Source of the DNA: Barrientosiimonas humi
GTDB taxonomy: Bacteria; Actinomycetota; Actinomycetes; Actinomycetales; Dermatophilaceae
DNA length: 64,000 nt
Direction: 5' to 3'
Assembly (NCBI RefSeq): GCF_006716095.1
Contig: NZ_VFOK01000001.1
Span: forward strand, 2,697,375-2,761,374
Below, in pieces: positions 32,580 to 42,288 of the stretch. The first letter of the stretch is position 1; each line of letters begins with the position of its first letter. The position numbers and the translations under genes were made by a program. Under the pieces are notes generated by a model, which was not told the origin of the DNA, did not search any database, and saw only the letters and a program-made list of their open reading frames with translations.

Positions 32580-34001
32580 TCAGGCCTTTCCGGCTTCGGG
32601 GTCGGTCTTCGTCAGGCTCCAACGCGCCCCGTCGGCGGTGTCTTCCAGGGCGACGCCGGCCGCGGCGAGCTGGTCGCGGATGCGGTCGGCGGTGGCGAAG
32701 TCCTTGTCGGCGCGCGCCTGCTGACGCTGCTCGATCAGGCCCTCGACCAGCGCCCCGACCGTCTGGGCGGCCTGGTCCTCGCTCGTCGAGCGCCACTGCG
32801 GGTCGAGCGGGTCGATGCCCAGCACGCCGGTCATCCGCACGACCCGGGCGGCGGCGTCGCGCGCCCGGTCGAGGTCGCCGGCGTCGAGCGCGGTGTTGCC
32901 CTCGCGCACCGTCTCGAAGACCACGGCGAGCGCGCCGGACACGTTGAGGTCGTCGTCCATCGCGGCGCGGAACGCCTCGGGGAACTCGGCCGCCGGCTCG
33001 ACCTCACCGACGCGACCCAGGAAGCTCTCGATGCGCTCGACCGCCGCGGCGGCCTCGTCGAGCGAGCCCTGGCCGTACTCGATGGTCGAGCGGTAGTGCA
33101 CGGCGCCGAGGTAGTAGCGCAGCACGAGCGGGCGGACGCGCTTGGTGAGCTCGGTGACGGTGAGGGTGTTTCCGAGCGACTTGCTCATCTTCTCGCCGCC
33201 TAGGGTGACCCACCCGTTGTGCATCCAGTAGCGCGCGAATCCCAGTCCGGCTGCACGCGACTGGGCCTGCTCGTTCTCGTGGTGGGGGAAGCGCAGGTCG
33301 ATGCCGCCGCCGTGGATGTCGAAGGTGTCGCCGAGCCACCGCCGCGCCATCGCGGAGCACTCGAGGTGCCATCCCGGCCGGCCCCGGCCGTACGGCGTGG
33401 GCCAGCTGGCCGACTCGGGCTCGCCGGCCTTGTGCCCCTTCCACAGCGCGAAGTCGCGCGGGTCCTTCTTGCCCCGCGGGTCGGCGTCGCCGGCCGGCTC
33501 CATGTCGTCGATGGACTGCCGGGTGAGCGAGCCGTAGTCGGGCCAGGACTTCACGTCGAAGTAGACGTCGCCGCTGTCGTCGTCGGCGGAGTAGGCGTGC
33601 CCCTTCTCGACGAGGGTGTCCATCAGCTCGACCATGTCGGTGATGTGCCCGGTCGCGCGCGGTTCGTACGTCGCCGGCAGCACCCCCAGCAGGTCCAGCG
33701 CCGCACGGGTCTCGCGCTCGAAGCGGTACGACCACGCGGCCCAGTCCTGGCCGGCCTCGGCGGACTTGGCAAGGATCTTGTCGTCGATGTCGGTCACGTT
33801 GCGCACCAGGCGCACGTCGTAGCCGTGGCCCTCGGTGAGCCAGCGGCGCAGGATGTCGAACGCGACAGTGAAGCGCACGTGGCCGATGTGCGGCGCGCCC
33901 TGGGTGGTGAGGCCGCAGATGTAGATGCCGACCTTGCCCTCATGCTGCGGCACGAAGTCGCGCAGCCTCCGGGTGGCGGTGTCGTAGATCTGCAGAGTCA
34001 C
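32580..34001 (-). CDS. cysS: Cysteinyl-tRNA synthetase
   Basis: 473 residues. Class I signatures: [18 protein letters not shown] near residues 28-45 (zinc Cys and HIGH), WHLECSAMA, a zinc-ligand [15 protein letters not shown], and the KMSKS loop [11 protein letters not shown] near 265. It charges tRNA-Cys in the cytosol. The gene organisation cysS-rlmB is conserved in actinobacteria. The MshC-like paralogue can be excluded because of the long C-terminal DALR-type helical domain. Confidence 0.96.
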   Translation of the reverse strand: MTLQIYDTATRRLRDFVPQHEGKVGIYICGLTTQGAPHIGHVRFTVAFDILRRWLTEGHGYDVRLVRNVTDIDDKILAKSAEAGQDWAAWSYRFERETRAALDLLGVLPATYEPRATGHITDMVELMDTLVEKGHAYSADDDSGDVYFDVKSWPDYGSLTRQSIDDMEPAGDADPRGKKDPRDFALWKGHKAGEPESASWPTPYGRGRPGWHLECSAMARRWLGDTFDIHGGGIDLRFPHHENEQAQSRAAGLGFARYWMHNGWVTLGGEKMSKSLGNTLTVTELTKRVRPLVLRYYLGAVHYRSTIEYGQGSLDEAAAAVERIESFLGRVGEVEPAAEFPEAFRAAMDDDLNVSGALAVVFETVREGNTALDAGDLDRARDAAARVVRMTGVLGIDPLDPQWRSTSEDQAAQTVGALVEGLIEQRQQARADKDFATADRIRDQLAAAGVALEDTADGARWSLTKTDPEAGKA

Positions 34002-34068
34002 GCTCGGTGAGTCTACTGATCCTGCGGGGGTGCCTGTGCCACGCCGGGGACACCGCCGAGCGGCCCGT

Positions 34069-34683
34069 TCAGCCGGCGGCCGGCATCGGGTGCCGGTGCC
34101 GCAGCCCGGCCCGCTCGGCCAGCGCCGACGCCACCGCGGTCAGCAGGTAGATCCCACCGGCGAGGGGCATGACCAGCACCCCCACCAGCGACCCGAACGA
34201 GAGGTACGGCAGCAGCCGCTGGGTGCGCGCCATCGCCTCGGCCATCTCGGGCGAGGTGCCGTCAGGCAGAGCGGGCGCCACCGCGTGCGCCCGGGCGAAC
34301 CGATAGCTCAGCCAGCACACCAGGAGCATCAACGCGGCCAGCACGGCGAACACCGGCACGACGGTGAGACCGCCCTCGAGCAGGTGCACCCCGAGCGGCG
34401 CCCCGAGCAGCGAGTGCTGCAGCAGGGCGTTGGTCTGCCCGGCGACCACCGGCGAGGTGAAGATCCGGTAGATCGCGAGCAGGAACGGCAGCTGCACGAG
34501 CACGGGCAGGCACCCGGGCCGGCGCTCGATCGCTGCGAGGTGAGCATGGCGTACGAGCGGGTGCAGCAGGAGCCGCAGCAGCAGGGTCATCGCGACGATG
34601 GCCGGGGCCGCGCCGAGCGGACCGGTGAGCGCGACGAGCGCGGCGTGCAGGGGCAGGACGAACGGGTCGAGCAGGGCAAGCAC
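34069..34683 (-). CDS. YidC/Oxa1-family membrane protein, short paralogue
   Basis: 204 residues, GTG start. Five hydrophobic helices follow the Oxa1/YidC core order: [34 protein letters not shown] (a QLPxxxxxxR motif), [17 protein letters not shown], and [20 protein letters not shown]. It is shorter than the housekeeping YidC and lacks its long extracellular region. The main yidC of actinobacteria lies near oriC, so this is probably a second copy for special substrates. It follows a DUF6412 gene by 81 bp that contains a 16-bp palindrome. Confidence 0.82.
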   Translation of the reverse strand: MLALLDPFVLPLHAALVALTGPLGAAPAIVAMTLLLRLLLHPLVRHAHLAAIERRPGCLPVLVQLPFLLAIYRIFTSPVVAGQTNALLQHSLLGAPLGVHLLEGGLTVVPVFAVLAALMLLVCWLSYRFARAHAVAPALPDGTSPEMAEAMARTQRLLPYLSFGSLVGVLVMPLAGGIYLLTAVASALAERAGLRHRHPMPAAG

Positions 34684-34725
34684 AGGAGCCTCCAGGCGAG
34701 TTCGGGAGAAGGAGTCGCGGAGGCG

Positions 34726-34741
34726 TGCGCGATATCGCGCA
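34726..34741. promoter_or_regulatory. 16-bp perfect palindrome upstream of the YidC paralogue
   Basis: TGCGCGATATCGCGCA is perfectly self-complementary and lies 43 bp before the yidC-like start, between it and the DUF6412 gene. It could be an operator for a dimeric repressor. No regulator gene is next to it. Confidence 0.4.
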
Positions 34742-34764
34742 GAAGCGTTGTCAGTGCAGCAGAT

Positions 34765-35013
34765 TCACGCGCACGCCGGGAGGCGTCCCGGGGCGCGGGA
34801 GCGGGGCCGACCGGGCAGGTCGGGCCGTCGCAGGGGAACGTCGAGCACCTGCCAGTGCCGACGCCGCTGCTGGGTGAGCAGTCGTGGGCGCGTCTGCAGC
34901 GCGGGCACCACGAGGGCGATCCGCACGACCAGCGCCGACCCCAGCAGCGCGGTGGCCACGGGCAGCAGGAGCAGCAGCGTCGCGACGACGTGCTGATCGG
35001 CCCAGGTGCTCAC
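34765..35013 (-). CDS. DUF6412 family small membrane protein
   Basis: 82 residues, GTG start. One long hydrophobic segment (VVATLLLLLPVATALLGSALVVRIALVV, about residues 9-36) is followed by an Arg/Pro-rich cytoplasmic tail. The combination of small DUF6412 protein directly before a YidC-type gene is common in actinobacteria, so the two probably work together, for example in membrane-protein insertion. This is inference from gene order. Confidence 0.7.
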   Translation of the reverse strand: MSTWADQHVVATLLLLLPVATALLGSALVVRIALVVPALQTRPRLLTQQRRRHWQVLDVPLRRPDLPGRPRSRAPGRLPACA

Positions 35014-35036
35014 GGGACCAGGTTAGCGAGCCGGGC

Positions 35037-35684
35037 TCAGTGGCCCCGGTCGATCCACTCCTGCCGGTGCGGCTTCTCGTCGCCGATGGTCGTGGAGTCG
35101 CCGTGGCCGGTGAGGACGGTGGTCTCCTCGGGCAGGGTCAGCAGCTTCTCGCTGATCGACACGATGATCGTGCCGAAGTCGCTGAACGAGCGGCCGGTGG
35201 CGCCGGGGCCGCCCTGGAAGAGCGTGTCGCCGGTCAGCACCACGCCGAGGTCGGGCAGCAGGAAGCAGCACGAGCCGGGGCTGTGGCCGGGCGTGTGCAG
35301 CACCTCGATCGGTGTGCCCGCCACGTCGAGCCGCTGCCCGTCGGCGAGCTCCTGGTCGGGCGCCGCGGGCAGCACCCGGTCCCACAGCATCCGGTCGTCG
35401 GGGTGCAGGTAGGTCGGCGCCCCGGTGGCCTCGACGATCTCGGCCGCTGCGCCGATGTGGTCGTCGTGGGCGTGGGTGCACAGCACGGCCACGACCCGGC
35501 GGTCGCCCACGGCCTCGAGGATCGGGGCCGCGTCGTGCGCCGGGTCGACGATCACGCACTCGGCGTCGTCGCCGACGACCCACACGTTGTTGTCGACGTC
35601 CCAGGTGCCGCCGTCGAGGCTGAACGTGCCGGAGGTGACCACCGGCTCGATGCGCACCGCGGGCGTCTCGTCGCTGTCGGACAT
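35037..35684 (-). CDS. Metallo-beta-lactamase-fold hydrolase, mycothiol-linked
   Basis: 215 residues. Metal motifs THAHDDH (about 89-95), HTPGHSPGS and TGHGDS are those of glyoxalase II-type hydrolases. The start overlaps the dehydrogenase stop by one base, so both are in one operon. In actinobacteria this partner of S-(hydroxymethyl)mycothiol dehydrogenase is thought to hydrolyse the S-formylmycothiol formed from formaldehyde to formate and mycothiol. The substrate is inferred from the neighbour. Confidence 0.88.
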   Translation of the reverse strand: MSDSDETPAVRIEPVVTSGTFSLDGGTWDVDNNVWVVGDDAECVIVDPAHDAAPILEAVGDRRVVAVLCTHAHDDHIGAAAEIVEATGAPTYLHPDDRMLWDRVLPAAPDQELADGQRLDVAGTPIEVLHTPGHSPGSCCFLLPDLGVVLTGDTLFQGGPGATGRSFSDFGTIIVSISEKLLTLPEETTVLTGHGDSTTIGDEKPHRQEWIDRGH

Positions 35685-36784
35685 CACTGCTCTCCCTCGA
35701 TCATGACGACGGAGCGCAGCACGTCTCCGCCGTGCATCTTCTCGAACGCCGCCTCGACGTCGCCCAGCCCGATCCGCTCGGTGACGAACGCGTCGAGGTC
35801 GAACCTCCCCTGACGATAGAGGTCGACCAGCATCGGGAAGTCGCGGCTGGGCAGGCAGTCGCCGTACCAGCTCGACTTCAGCGCGCCGCCCCGCCCGAAC
35901 ACCTCGATGAGCGGCAGCTCGGGCACCTTCATCTCCGGGGTGGGCACGCCCACCAGGACCACCGTGCCGGCGAGATCCCTTGCGAAGAAAGCCTGTTCGT
36001 ACGTCTCCGGCCGGCCGACCGCGTCGATCACCACGTCCGCGCCGAAGCCACCGGTGAGCTCGCGGATCTTCTCCACGGCGTCGTCCTGGGCGCTGTTGAC
36101 GGTGTGCGTGGCGCCGAGCTCGCGGGCCTTCTCGAGCTTCCGGTCGTCGACGTCGACGGCGATGATCGTCGTGGCGCCCGCGATGCGTGCCCCGGCGATC
36201 GCCGCGTCGCCGACCCCGCCGCAGCCGATGACCGCGACCGAGTCGCCCCGGTCGACCTGGCCGGTGTTGACCGCCGCGCCGAACCCGGCCATCACGCCGC
36301 ACCCGAGCAGCCCGACGGCGGCCGCCTCGGCGTCGGGGTCGACCTTGGTGCACTGCCCCGCCGCGACCAGCGTCTTCTCCGCGAAGGCGCCGATGCCCAG
36401 CGCGGGGCTGAGCTCGGTGCCGTCGGTGAGGGTCATCTTCTGGTCGGCGTTGTGCGTGTCGAAGCAGTACCACGGCTTGCCCTTGGCGCACGCGCGGCAC
36501 TGACCGCACACCGCGCGCCAGTTGAGGATCACGAAGTCGCCGGGCGCGACCTCGGTGACGCCCTCGCCGACCGCCTCGACCGTGCCGGCGGCCTCGTGGC
36601 CGAGCAGGAACGGGAAGTCGTCGCTGATGCCGCCCTCGCGGTAGTGCAGGTCGGTGTGGCACACCCCGCACGCCTCGACCGTCACCACCGCCTCGCCCGG
36701 TCCCGGGTCGGGCACCACGATGTCGACCAGCTCGACGGGCGCCCCCTTCTCGCGGGCGACGACTCCCTTGACGGTCTGCGGCAC
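35684..36784 (-). CDS. mscR: S-(hydroxymethyl)mycothiol dehydrogenase
   Basis: 366 residues. Class III-like zinc alcohol dehydrogenase: catalytic zinc ligands in ACGVCHTD (Cys42) and LLGHEAAG (His62), structural zinc [15 protein letters not shown], and NAD fold [15 protein letters not shown]. The [13 protein letters not shown] and [14 protein letters not shown] blocks are typical of the mycothiol-dependent formaldehyde dehydrogenases (AdhE2/MscR). It oxidises the formaldehyde-mycothiol adduct, and also reduces S-nitrosomycothiol. Presence of mshA and mshD in the window supports mycothiol as cofactor. Confidence 0.92.
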   Translation of the reverse strand: MPQTVKGVVAREKGAPVELVDIVVPDPGPGEAVVTVEACGVCHTDLHYREGGISDDFPFLLGHEAAGTVEAVGEGVTEVAPGDFVILNWRAVCGQCRACAKGKPWYCFDTHNADQKMTLTDGTELSPALGIGAFAEKTLVAAGQCTKVDPDAEAAAVGLLGCGVMAGFGAAVNTGQVDRGDSVAVIGCGGVGDAAIAGARIAGATTIIAVDVDDRKLEKARELGATHTVNSAQDDAVEKIRELTGGFGADVVIDAVGRPETYEQAFFARDLAGTVVLVGVPTPEMKVPELPLIEVFGRGGALKSSWYGDCLPSRDFPMLVDLYRQGRFDLDAFVTERIGLGDVEAAFEKMHGGDVLRSVVMIEGEQ

Positions 36785-36956
36785 GGTGGCTCCTCGAGGT
36801 CTCGCGAACAGGTGACAGGACCAGCCAACCCGAGGCCGGCGTACGTCGGCAACCGGGTGCGTGATTCGGCCACCCGGCCCCGCCGTACGCCGGTGGCCGG
36901 CCGCGCGATCCGGTCACCGCCCGCGCCGAGACGCGGGATCAGCGGCCGGCGCGGGA

Positions 36957-37451
36957 TCAGGCCCCGGCGGGATCCGTCGCCACGACCAGCGCCGTCGCGA
37001 TCGCGGCGATGCCCTCGCCACGGCCGGTGAGTCCGAGCCCGTCCGTGGTGGTGGCGGCGACCGAGACCGGCACCCCGCCGAGCGCCTCGGACAGCGCCTC
37101 CTGAGCCTCGACCCGGCGGGGGCCGAGCTTGGGCCGGTTGCCGATCACCTGCACCGCCACGTTGCCGATCGCAAAACCGTTGTCGGACAAGATTTTTCGA
37201 GCCTCGGCGAGCAGCCGCACGCCCCGTGCCCCGGCCAGCTCGGGGCGGCCGGTGCCGAAGTGCTGACCCAGGTCGCCGAGCCCGGCGGCGGAGAAGATCG
37301 CGTCGCAGATCGCGTGGGCCGCGACGTCGCCGTCGGAGTGCCCCTCGATGCCGCGCTCCCCCGGCCACTCCAGCCCCGCCAGGTGCAGCAGGCGGTCGTC
37401 GGCGGCGAACGGGTGCACGTCGACGCCGATCCCGGTGCGCGGCAAGCTCAT
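36957..37451 (-). CDS. ispF: 2-C-methyl-D-erythritol 2,4-cyclodiphosphate synthase
   Basis: 164 residues from the ATG 4 bp after ispD. Motifs are [11 protein letters not shown] with metal Asp/His, [15 protein letters not shown] with the second metal histidine, and [18 protein letters not shown] at the C-terminus. A TTG at 37463 would overlap ispD and is unnecessary. It closes CDP-methylerythritol phosphate to the cyclodiphosphate in the MEP isoprenoid pathway, following IspD in the same operon. Confidence 0.95.
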   Translation of the reverse strand: MSLPRTGIGVDVHPFAADDRLLHLAGLEWPGERGIEGHSDGDVAAHAICDAIFSAAGLGDLGQHFGTGRPELAGARGVRLLAEARKILSDNGFAIGNVAVQVIGNRPKLGPRRVEAQEALSEALGGVPVSVAATTTDGLGLTGRGEGIAAIATALVVATDPAGA

Positions 37452-37455
37452 CCGG

Positions 37456-38145
37456 CTAGTCAACCAGGGTCTGCGCGTGCGCCAGGTCGGCCTGGGTGGT
37501 GACCTTGACGGCCAGCGGGTCGCCGGGCACGACCAGGCAGCGGCCGCCCCACCGCTCGACCAGGGCGGCGTCGTCGGTCGCCTGCTCGCCGAGGCCGTGG
37601 GCGGCCTCCAGCGCGGCCCGCCGGAACGCCTGCGGCGTCTGCACGGCGCGCAGCCCGGCGCGGTCGGGCGTGGCGGTCACGACGCCGTCGGCGTCGACCT
37701 GCTTGATGGTGTCGGCGACGGGCAGGCCGGGCACGACCGCGTCGAACCCGTCGCGCACCCCGGCCGCGACCCGCTCGAACAGCGCGGTCGGCGCGAGCGC
37801 GCGGGCCGCGTCGTGCACCAGGACCACGTCGACCTCCGGGCGCAGCGCGGCGAGCCCGCACCCCACCGAGTCGGTGCGCTCGGCCCCGCCATCGACCAGC
37901 TGGACGTCCGGCAGCAGCGCGGCGAACTCCTCCCGGGCGGCTGCGGGCACCACCACGACGACCTGGGCGACGTCGGCGGCTGCCGACGCCCGGCGTACGG
38001 CGTGCACGACGAGCGCGTGACCGCCCACCTCGACGAGGGCCTTGGGACGCCCGGCGCCCAGCCGGGTGCCGGACCCGGCCGCGACGACGACGACGCCCGT
38101 GACGGATGCGTCACGGGCGTCGCTGCGGGCGGTGGGCTCGCTCAG
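37456..38145 (-). CDS. ispD: 2-C-methyl-D-erythritol 4-phosphate cytidylyltransferase, non-canonical start
   Basis: The frame encodes [20 protein letters not shown], the CTP-binding loop that every IspD needs, then [34 protein letters not shown] and [10 protein letters not shown]. The first in-frame ATG/GTG/TTG lies only at 38028, after this loop. The best upstream codon is CTG at 38145, overlapping the carD stop as CTGA and giving 229 residues, the normal family length. Start from CTG, or another rare codon, is inferred. The 5' part contains a 13-bp hairpin (38092-38121). It transfers CMP to methylerythritol phosphate. Confidence 0.85.
   Translation of the reverse strand: MSEPTARSDARDASVTGVVVVAAGSGTRLGAGRPKALVEVGGHALVVHAVRRASAAADVAQVVVVVPAAAREEFAALLPDVQLVDGGAERTDSVGCGLAALRPEVDVVLVHDAARALAPTALFERVAAGVRDGFDAVVPGLPVADTIKQVDADGVVTATPDRAGLRAVQTPQAFRRAALEAAHGLGEQATDDAALVERWGGRCLVVPGDPLAVKVTTQADLAHAQTLVD
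38092..38121 (-). promoter_or_regulatory. Hairpin at the carD-ispD junction inside the ispD 5' coding end
   Basis: GACGCCCGTGACG and CGTCACGGGCGTC form a perfect 13-bp stem with a four-base loop. It lies 21 bp past the carD stop, like a terminator, but also inside the inferred ispD frame. It may reduce read-through from carD or control ispD translation. Confidence 0.65.
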
Positions 38146-38624
38146 GAGGCGAGCACCTCGTCGAGCGTGGCCTCGGCCTTGTCCTCGTTGGTGTGCTCGG
38201 CGAGCGCGAGCTCGGACACCAGGATCTGGCGGGCCTTGGCCAGCATGCGCTTCTCACCGGCGGACAGGCCGCGGTCCTGGTCACGGCGCCACAGGTCGCG
38301 CACGACCTCGGCCACCTTGATGACGTCGCCGGAGGCCAGCTTCTCGAGGTTGGCCTTGTAGCGGCGGGACCAGTTGGTCGGCTCCTCGGTGTAGTCGGCG
38401 CGCAGCACCTCGAACACCTTGTCGAGGCCCTCCTTGCCGACGACGTCGCGCACACCGACGAGGTCGCAGTTCTCGGCAGGGACCTCGATCGTCAGGTCGC
38501 CCTGGGCCACCTTGAGGACGAGGTACTTCTTGTCTTCCCCCTTGATCTTGCGGACCTTGATCTCTTCGATGAGTGCGGCGCCGTGGTGCGGATACACGAC
38601 GGTCTCGCCGACCTTGAATGTCAT
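38142..38624 (-). CDS. carD: CarD-type RNA polymerase-binding regulator
   Basis: 160 residues. The N-terminal RNAP-interaction domain starts [22 protein letters not shown] and the C-terminal helical DNA-binding part has [17 protein letters not shown] and [20 protein letters not shown], matching mycobacterial CarD over its whole length. It stabilises the open promoter complex, chiefly at rRNA and housekeeping promoters. The order carD-ispD-ispF is conserved in actinobacteria. I took ATG 38624; longer frames on this strand are not needed. Confidence 0.95.
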   Translation of the reverse strand: MTFKVGETVVYPHHGAALIEEIKVRKIKGEDKKYLVLKVAQGDLTIEVPAENCDLVGVRDVVGKEGLDKVFEVLRADYTEEPTNWSRRYKANLEKLASGDVIKVAEVVRDLWRRDQDRGLSAGEKRMLAKARQILVSELALAEHTNEDKAEATLDEVLAS

Positions 38625-38822
38625 AGGTGATAAGCCCCTTTCGCGGGGTCCAGGATACCACGCGTGGCGGGGGCCACACACACGTTCTTGCAGGTCAGCG
38701 GCCTGCACGCACCCCGAGAGGCACTTGACAACCGGCTCCGATCCGTGCATCTCGCAGCCCTCCGCAGACCCGGTGGCCGACGCCCCACGAGCCGCTCCCC
38801 CGCGGCCGGTAGGCTGACGCGC

Positions 38823-39389
38823 GTGACGCGTCGACCTGTTCTCACCAGCCGCCCGGGCCGGGCGTTCGCCGGCACCGCCACGGTCGCCTCCGCCCTGATC
38901 CTCAGCGGCTGCGCCGGACTGTCGCAGCAGGCCACCTTCCTGGAGTACGACGCCGCCGACGGCGTCTCCGCGCAGGTCGGCTCGGTGCAGCTCACCGACG
39001 TGCTGCTCGTCAGCAGCGGACAGGGCGGCGCGGCCCGCCTGCTGGGCACGGCCTACAACCCCGGCAGCACGCCGGTGCAGATCGCGGTCGCGCCGGCCGG
39101 CGCCGGCTCGCCCTCGAACATCAACGTGACCGTCCCGCCGGGCAACACCGTGCGCTTCGACGGCCAGCCCTCGGGCAACAACACCGCGACGGCCGCCCCG
39201 GTCTCGCTCCCGAGCATCACCGCCGCCCCGGGTCGGACCACCCCGGTCACGTTCACCAGCGGCAGCGCCGGCACGGTCTCGGTGTCGGTCCCGGTGCTGC
39301 TGAACCAGTACCCCTACGGCACCGCGAGCGTCACCCACGCCCCGGCCGCCACCCCCACCGCCGAGGGCGCAGAGGGCGGCGAGGGCTAG
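38823..39389 (+). CDS. Putative lipoprotein, DUF461-like copper-chaperone fold
   Basis: 188 residues, GTG start. A signal peptide ends in the lipobox LILSGCAG (Cys ~30). The mature part is beta-rich with [36 protein letters not shown], and ends in an Ala/Pro/Glu-rich tail. The layout resembles the small cupredoxin-like lipoproteins found next to carD or senX3-regX3 in related species, but no metal-binding Met/His set is obvious. It is divergent from carD and convergent with regX3. Function unknown. Confidence 0.7.
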   Translation: MTRRPVLTSRPGRAFAGTATVASALILSGCAGLSQQATFLEYDAADGVSAQVGSVQLTDVLLVSSGQGGAARLLGTAYNPGSTPVQIAVAPAGAGSPSNINVTVPPGNTVRFDGQPSGNNTATAAPVSLPSITAAPGRTTPVTFTSGSAGTVSVSVPVLLNQYPYGTASVTHAPAATPTAEGAEGGEG

Positions 39390-39462
39390 GCCGCCTCGGC
39401 GACGATGCCGGCAGACCGGAGCGCGCGACGGGCTGCCGGAGGAGGAGCTGAGGCAGGCGGGA

Positions 39463-40146
39463 TCAGGCGGCCTCGAACTTGTAGCCGAGTCCGCGCACGG
39501 TGACGATGAACTGCGGGTTGCCCGGGTCGGGCTCGATCTTGGCGCGCAGCCGCTTCACGTGCACGTCGAGCGTCTTGGTGTCGCCGACGTAGTCGCTGCC
39601 CCACACGCGGTCGATCAGCTGCATCCGGGTCATCACCCGGCCGGCGTTGCGCAGCAGCATCTCGAGCAGCTCGAACTCCTTCAGCGGCAGCGCCACGGAC
39701 TCGCCGTTGACGGCGACGGTGTGCCGCTCGACGTCCATCCGCACCGGGCCGCTCTCGAGCGTCGCGGGCAGCAGCTCCTCGTTGTCCTGGCCGCGGCGCA
39801 GCACCGCCTTGATGCGCGCCAGCAGCTCGCGGCTGGAGTAGGGCTTGGTGACGTAGTCGTCGGCGCCCAGCTCGAGCCCGACCACCTTGTCGACCTCGGT
39901 GTCCTTCGCGGTGAGCATGATGACCGGCACGTTGGAGCGCTGCCGCAGGTTGCGGCACACGTCGACGCCGGACATCCCGGGCAGCATCAGGTCGAGCAGC
40001 ACCAGGTCGGCGCCCTGCCGGTCGAAGTCGGACAACGCGTCGGGGCCGGTCTCGGCGACCAGGACGTCGTACCCCTCCTTGCGCAGCAGATAGGACAGAG
40101 GGTCGGAGTAGGACTCCTCGTCCTCGACGACCAGGATGCGGGTCAT
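39463..40146 (-). CDS. regX3: Two-component response regulator of phosphate starvation
   Basis: 227 residues: receiver domain (1-120) with acidic pair VVEDEES, phospho-acceptor Asp in [10 protein letters not shown], Thr/Lys switch ([16 protein letters not shown]), then an OmpR/PhoB winged helix (130-227, [33 protein letters not shown]). The start overlaps the senX3 stop. Together with the PHO-box candidate and phoU next door, this is the RegX3/PhoP-type regulator of phosphate genes, likely controlling phoU, pstB and ppk1. Confidence 0.95.
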   Translation of the reverse strand: MTRILVVEDEESYSDPLSYLLRKEGYDVLVAETGPDALSDFDRQGADLVLLDLMLPGMSGVDVCRNLRQRSNVPVIMLTAKDTEVDKVVGLELGADDYVTKPYSSRELLARIKAVLRRGQDNEELLPATLESGPVRMDVERHTVAVNGESVALPLKEFELLEMLLRNAGRVMTRMQLIDRVWGSDYVGDTKTLDVHVKRLRAKIEPDPGNPQFIVTVRGLGYKFEAA

Positions 40147-41378
40147 GTGCGGTCCTTCCGGGTGCTGGGGCTGGCAGTCATCAGGTCCTCAGGGCGTACG
40201 TCCTCGCCCGGCTCGGCCGGCGCCTCGCGCTCGGGCACCGCGAGGGGGAGGCGGATGGTGAAGGTGGAGCCGGAGCCTTCCTCGCTCCACACCGACACCT
40301 CACCGCCGTGGTTGACGCACACGTGCTTGACGATCGCGAGGCCGAGGCCGGTGCCTCCGGTGGCCCGCGAGCGCGCGGTGTCGACGCGGTAGAACCGCTC
40401 GAAGATGCGGCCCTGCTCCTCCTGCGGGATGCCGCGGCCCTGGTCGGAGACGGCGATCTCGACGACCTCCTCGAGCGTGCGCACGGTGGCCACCACGCGG
40501 GTGCCGGCGTCGGAGTAGTTGACGGCGTTGGCGACCAGGTTGCGCACGGCCGTGGTGATCAGCTCGGGGTCGCCGTAGACCTGGGGCGGCACCGGCGGCA
40601 GCGCGTGCACGAGGGCGATGTCACGGTCGTCGGCGACCAGCTGCACGTGGTCGAAGGCCTCGACGACGCAGGATCCGACGTCGACCAGCACCGGCTCGTG
40701 CAGGGTGTCGGCGACCTGCAGCCGGGACAGCTCGACGATCTCGCGCACCAGCCGCCCGAGCCGCTCGGTCTCGATCTGCATGCGGCCGGCGAACCGGGCG
40801 ACGGCCTCGGGGTCGTCCTTGGCGTCCTCGACCGCCTCGGCGAGCAGCGACAGCCCGCCGACCGGCGTCTTCAGCTCGTGGCTGACGTTGACGACGAAGT
40901 CGCGCCGGGTCTCCTCGACGCGGCGGGAGTGGGTGCGGTCCTCGATGAGCAGCAGCACCAGGTCGCCGTGCAGCGCGACGGCGCGCACACCGAGGGTGAT
41001 GCGGCCGGTGCCGAGCGGGCCGCGCGGCAGCTCCAGCTCGACCTCGCGCACGACCCGGTCGCGGCGCACCTCGCGCACGAGGAAGCGCAGCTCGTCGTGC
41101 ACCAGGCTCTGCCCGCGCACCAGGCCGAGCGCGGGCGCCGACGGCGACGAGCGCAGCACCGCGTCGGAGGAGTCGAGCACGATCGTGATGGAGCGCAGCG
41201 CGGTGATGACGTCGAGCGCGCCCGGGCGCAGCCCTTCCTCGCCGGCCGCAGCCTGGGGTGCGGCGCCGGCGCGAGCCGGCTCGGGCGTACGGCCGCGGCG
41301 GGTCAGCAGCACGGTCGCCGCAGCGCCGAGCGCGAGCCCCACGAGCACGCACAGCAGCGGCACGACCAGATCGGACAC
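40143..41378 (-). CDS. senX3: Phosphate-sensing histidine kinase
   Basis: 411 residues from GTG 41378, which gives the same length as mycobacterial SenX3 and starts directly with the first membrane helix (LVVPLLCVLVGLALGAAATVL). The frame is open to 41477, but that extension is hydrophilic and would cover the PHO-box candidate. A PAS-like domain (about 75-165) is followed by the H-box VNVSHELKTPVGGL, N-box VRNLVANAVNYSD, and G-boxes SDQGRGIP and GGTGLGLAIVKHV. It phosphorylates RegX3 when phosphate is scarce. Confidence 0.92.
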   Translation of the reverse strand: MSDLVVPLLCVLVGLALGAAATVLLTRRGRTPEPARAGAAPQAAAGEEGLRPGALDVITALRSITIVLDSSDAVLRSSPSAPALGLVRGQSLVHDELRFLVREVRRDRVVREVELELPRGPLGTGRITLGVRAVALHGDLVLLLIEDRTHSRRVEETRRDFVVNVSHELKTPVGGLSLLAEAVEDAKDDPEAVARFAGRMQIETERLGRLVREIVELSRLQVADTLHEPVLVDVGSCVVEAFDHVQLVADDRDIALVHALPPVPPQVYGDPELITTAVRNLVANAVNYSDAGTRVVATVRTLEEVVEIAVSDQGRGIPQEEQGRIFERFYRVDTARSRATGGTGLGLAIVKHVCVNHGGEVSVWSEEGSGSTFTIRLPLAVPEREAPAEPGEDVRPEDLMTASPSTRKDRT

Positions 41379-41449
41379 GACCTCCAATGTACGGCCGTCG
41401 CGGAGCGCCTCCGACCACTCCCTGCCCCGTGCGGCCGGGGATGCCGACT

Positions 41450-41482
41450 GTTCACCTTTCGTCTTGCGGTCGTTCACGACTT
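41450..41482. promoter_or_regulatory. PHO-box-like direct repeat between senX3 and phoU
   Basis: Three 11-bp units stand in register: GTTCACCTTTC (41450), GTCTTGCGGTC (41461) and GTTCACGACTT (41472). GTTCAC repeats at 11-bp steps are the hallmark of actinobacterial RegX3/PhoP sites. The site lies 105-137 bp upstream of phoU and 72-104 bp upstream of senX3. Confidence 0.65.
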
Positions 41483-41586
41483 GCTGAGAGGGTCACCGCG
41501 ACGGTGCCCCGACAGGGCACCCACCCGTGTGTGCCCGCGACCTGCGCGGGCTTGCTGGGCCGCAGGCCCGAGGAGGATGTCCCCCC

Positions 41587-42267
41587 ATGCGCGACGCGTT
41601 CCACGAGGATCTCGACCGCATCTCCGACGAGCTCGTGCAGATGACCGGCATGGTGCAGCAGGCCATGTCCCGCGCCACCACCGCGCTGCTGCAGGCCGAC
41701 CTGAGCGTCGCCGAGAGCGTGATCGCCGGCGACGACGACATCGACGAGCTGCGCCGCAGCGTCGACGACAGCGCCGTCGACCTGCTCGCCCGCCAGCAGC
41801 CGGTCGCCACCGACCTGCGCATGGTCGTCACCGCGATGCACATGGCGTCCGACATCGAGCGGATGGGCGACCTGGCCCGGCACATCGCCAAGGCCGCGCG
41901 CCGCCGCTACCCCGAGAACGCCGTCCCCGAGCAGCTGCGCCCGGTGCTGTCGGAGATGGAGCGGGTCGCCGAGTCGCTGGTCGTCAAGACCGGCCAGGCG
42001 ATCGCCAACAAGGACGTCCTGGCCGCCGCCGACCTGCAGCGCGAGGACGACAAGATGGACGAGCTGCACCGCCGGGTGTTCGCCATCCTGCTCGACCCCA
42101 GCTGGCAGGGCGGCACCGCCGGCGCGGTCGACGCGACGCTGCTGAGCCGCTACTTCGAGCGCTTCGGCGACCACGCGGTCGCCGTCGCCAACCGCATCGT
42201 CTACCTCGTGACCGGCAGCTACGGCTCGGTCGACGAGGGCGTGGTCACCGACCCGCAGGCGGTCTGA
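41587..42267 (+). CDS. phoU: Phosphate transport system regulator PhoU
   Basis: 226 residues with GAGGAGGAT upstream of the ATG. Two three-helix bundles carry the typical EDLDRISDELVQM, MVVTAMHMASDIERMGDLARHIA (a DxxRMGD metal site), and YFERFGDHAVAVANRIVYL (second ExxxD) sequences. PhoU links the Pst transporter to SenX3 and suppresses the regulon when phosphate is ample. It is divergent from senX3-regX3 and monocistronic; a strong terminator follows. Confidence 0.95.
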   Translation: MRDAFHEDLDRISDELVQMTGMVQQAMSRATTALLQADLSVAESVIAGDDDIDELRRSVDDSAVDLLARQQPVATDLRMVVTAMHMASDIERMGDLARHIAKAARRRYPENAVPEQLRPVLSEMERVAESLVVKTGQAIANKDVLAAADLQREDDKMDELHRRVFAILLDPSWQGGTAGAVDATLLSRYFERFGDHAVAVANRIVYLVTGSYGSVDEGVVTDPQAV

Positions 42268-42288
42268 GCGACCGCTCCCCGCACGTCG

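Noticed and set aside
38664-38822. Upstream extension of the lipoprotein gene
   Set aside because: The extension would put more than 50 residues in front of a clear lipoprotein signal peptide; the GTG at 38823 fits the lipobox position.
39389-39472. 8-bp inverted repeat (GGCCGCCT/AGGCGGCC) between the lipoprotein gene and regX3
   Set aside because: Arms are short, 68 bases apart, and one arm lies in the regX3 coding end; I could not support a terminator call.
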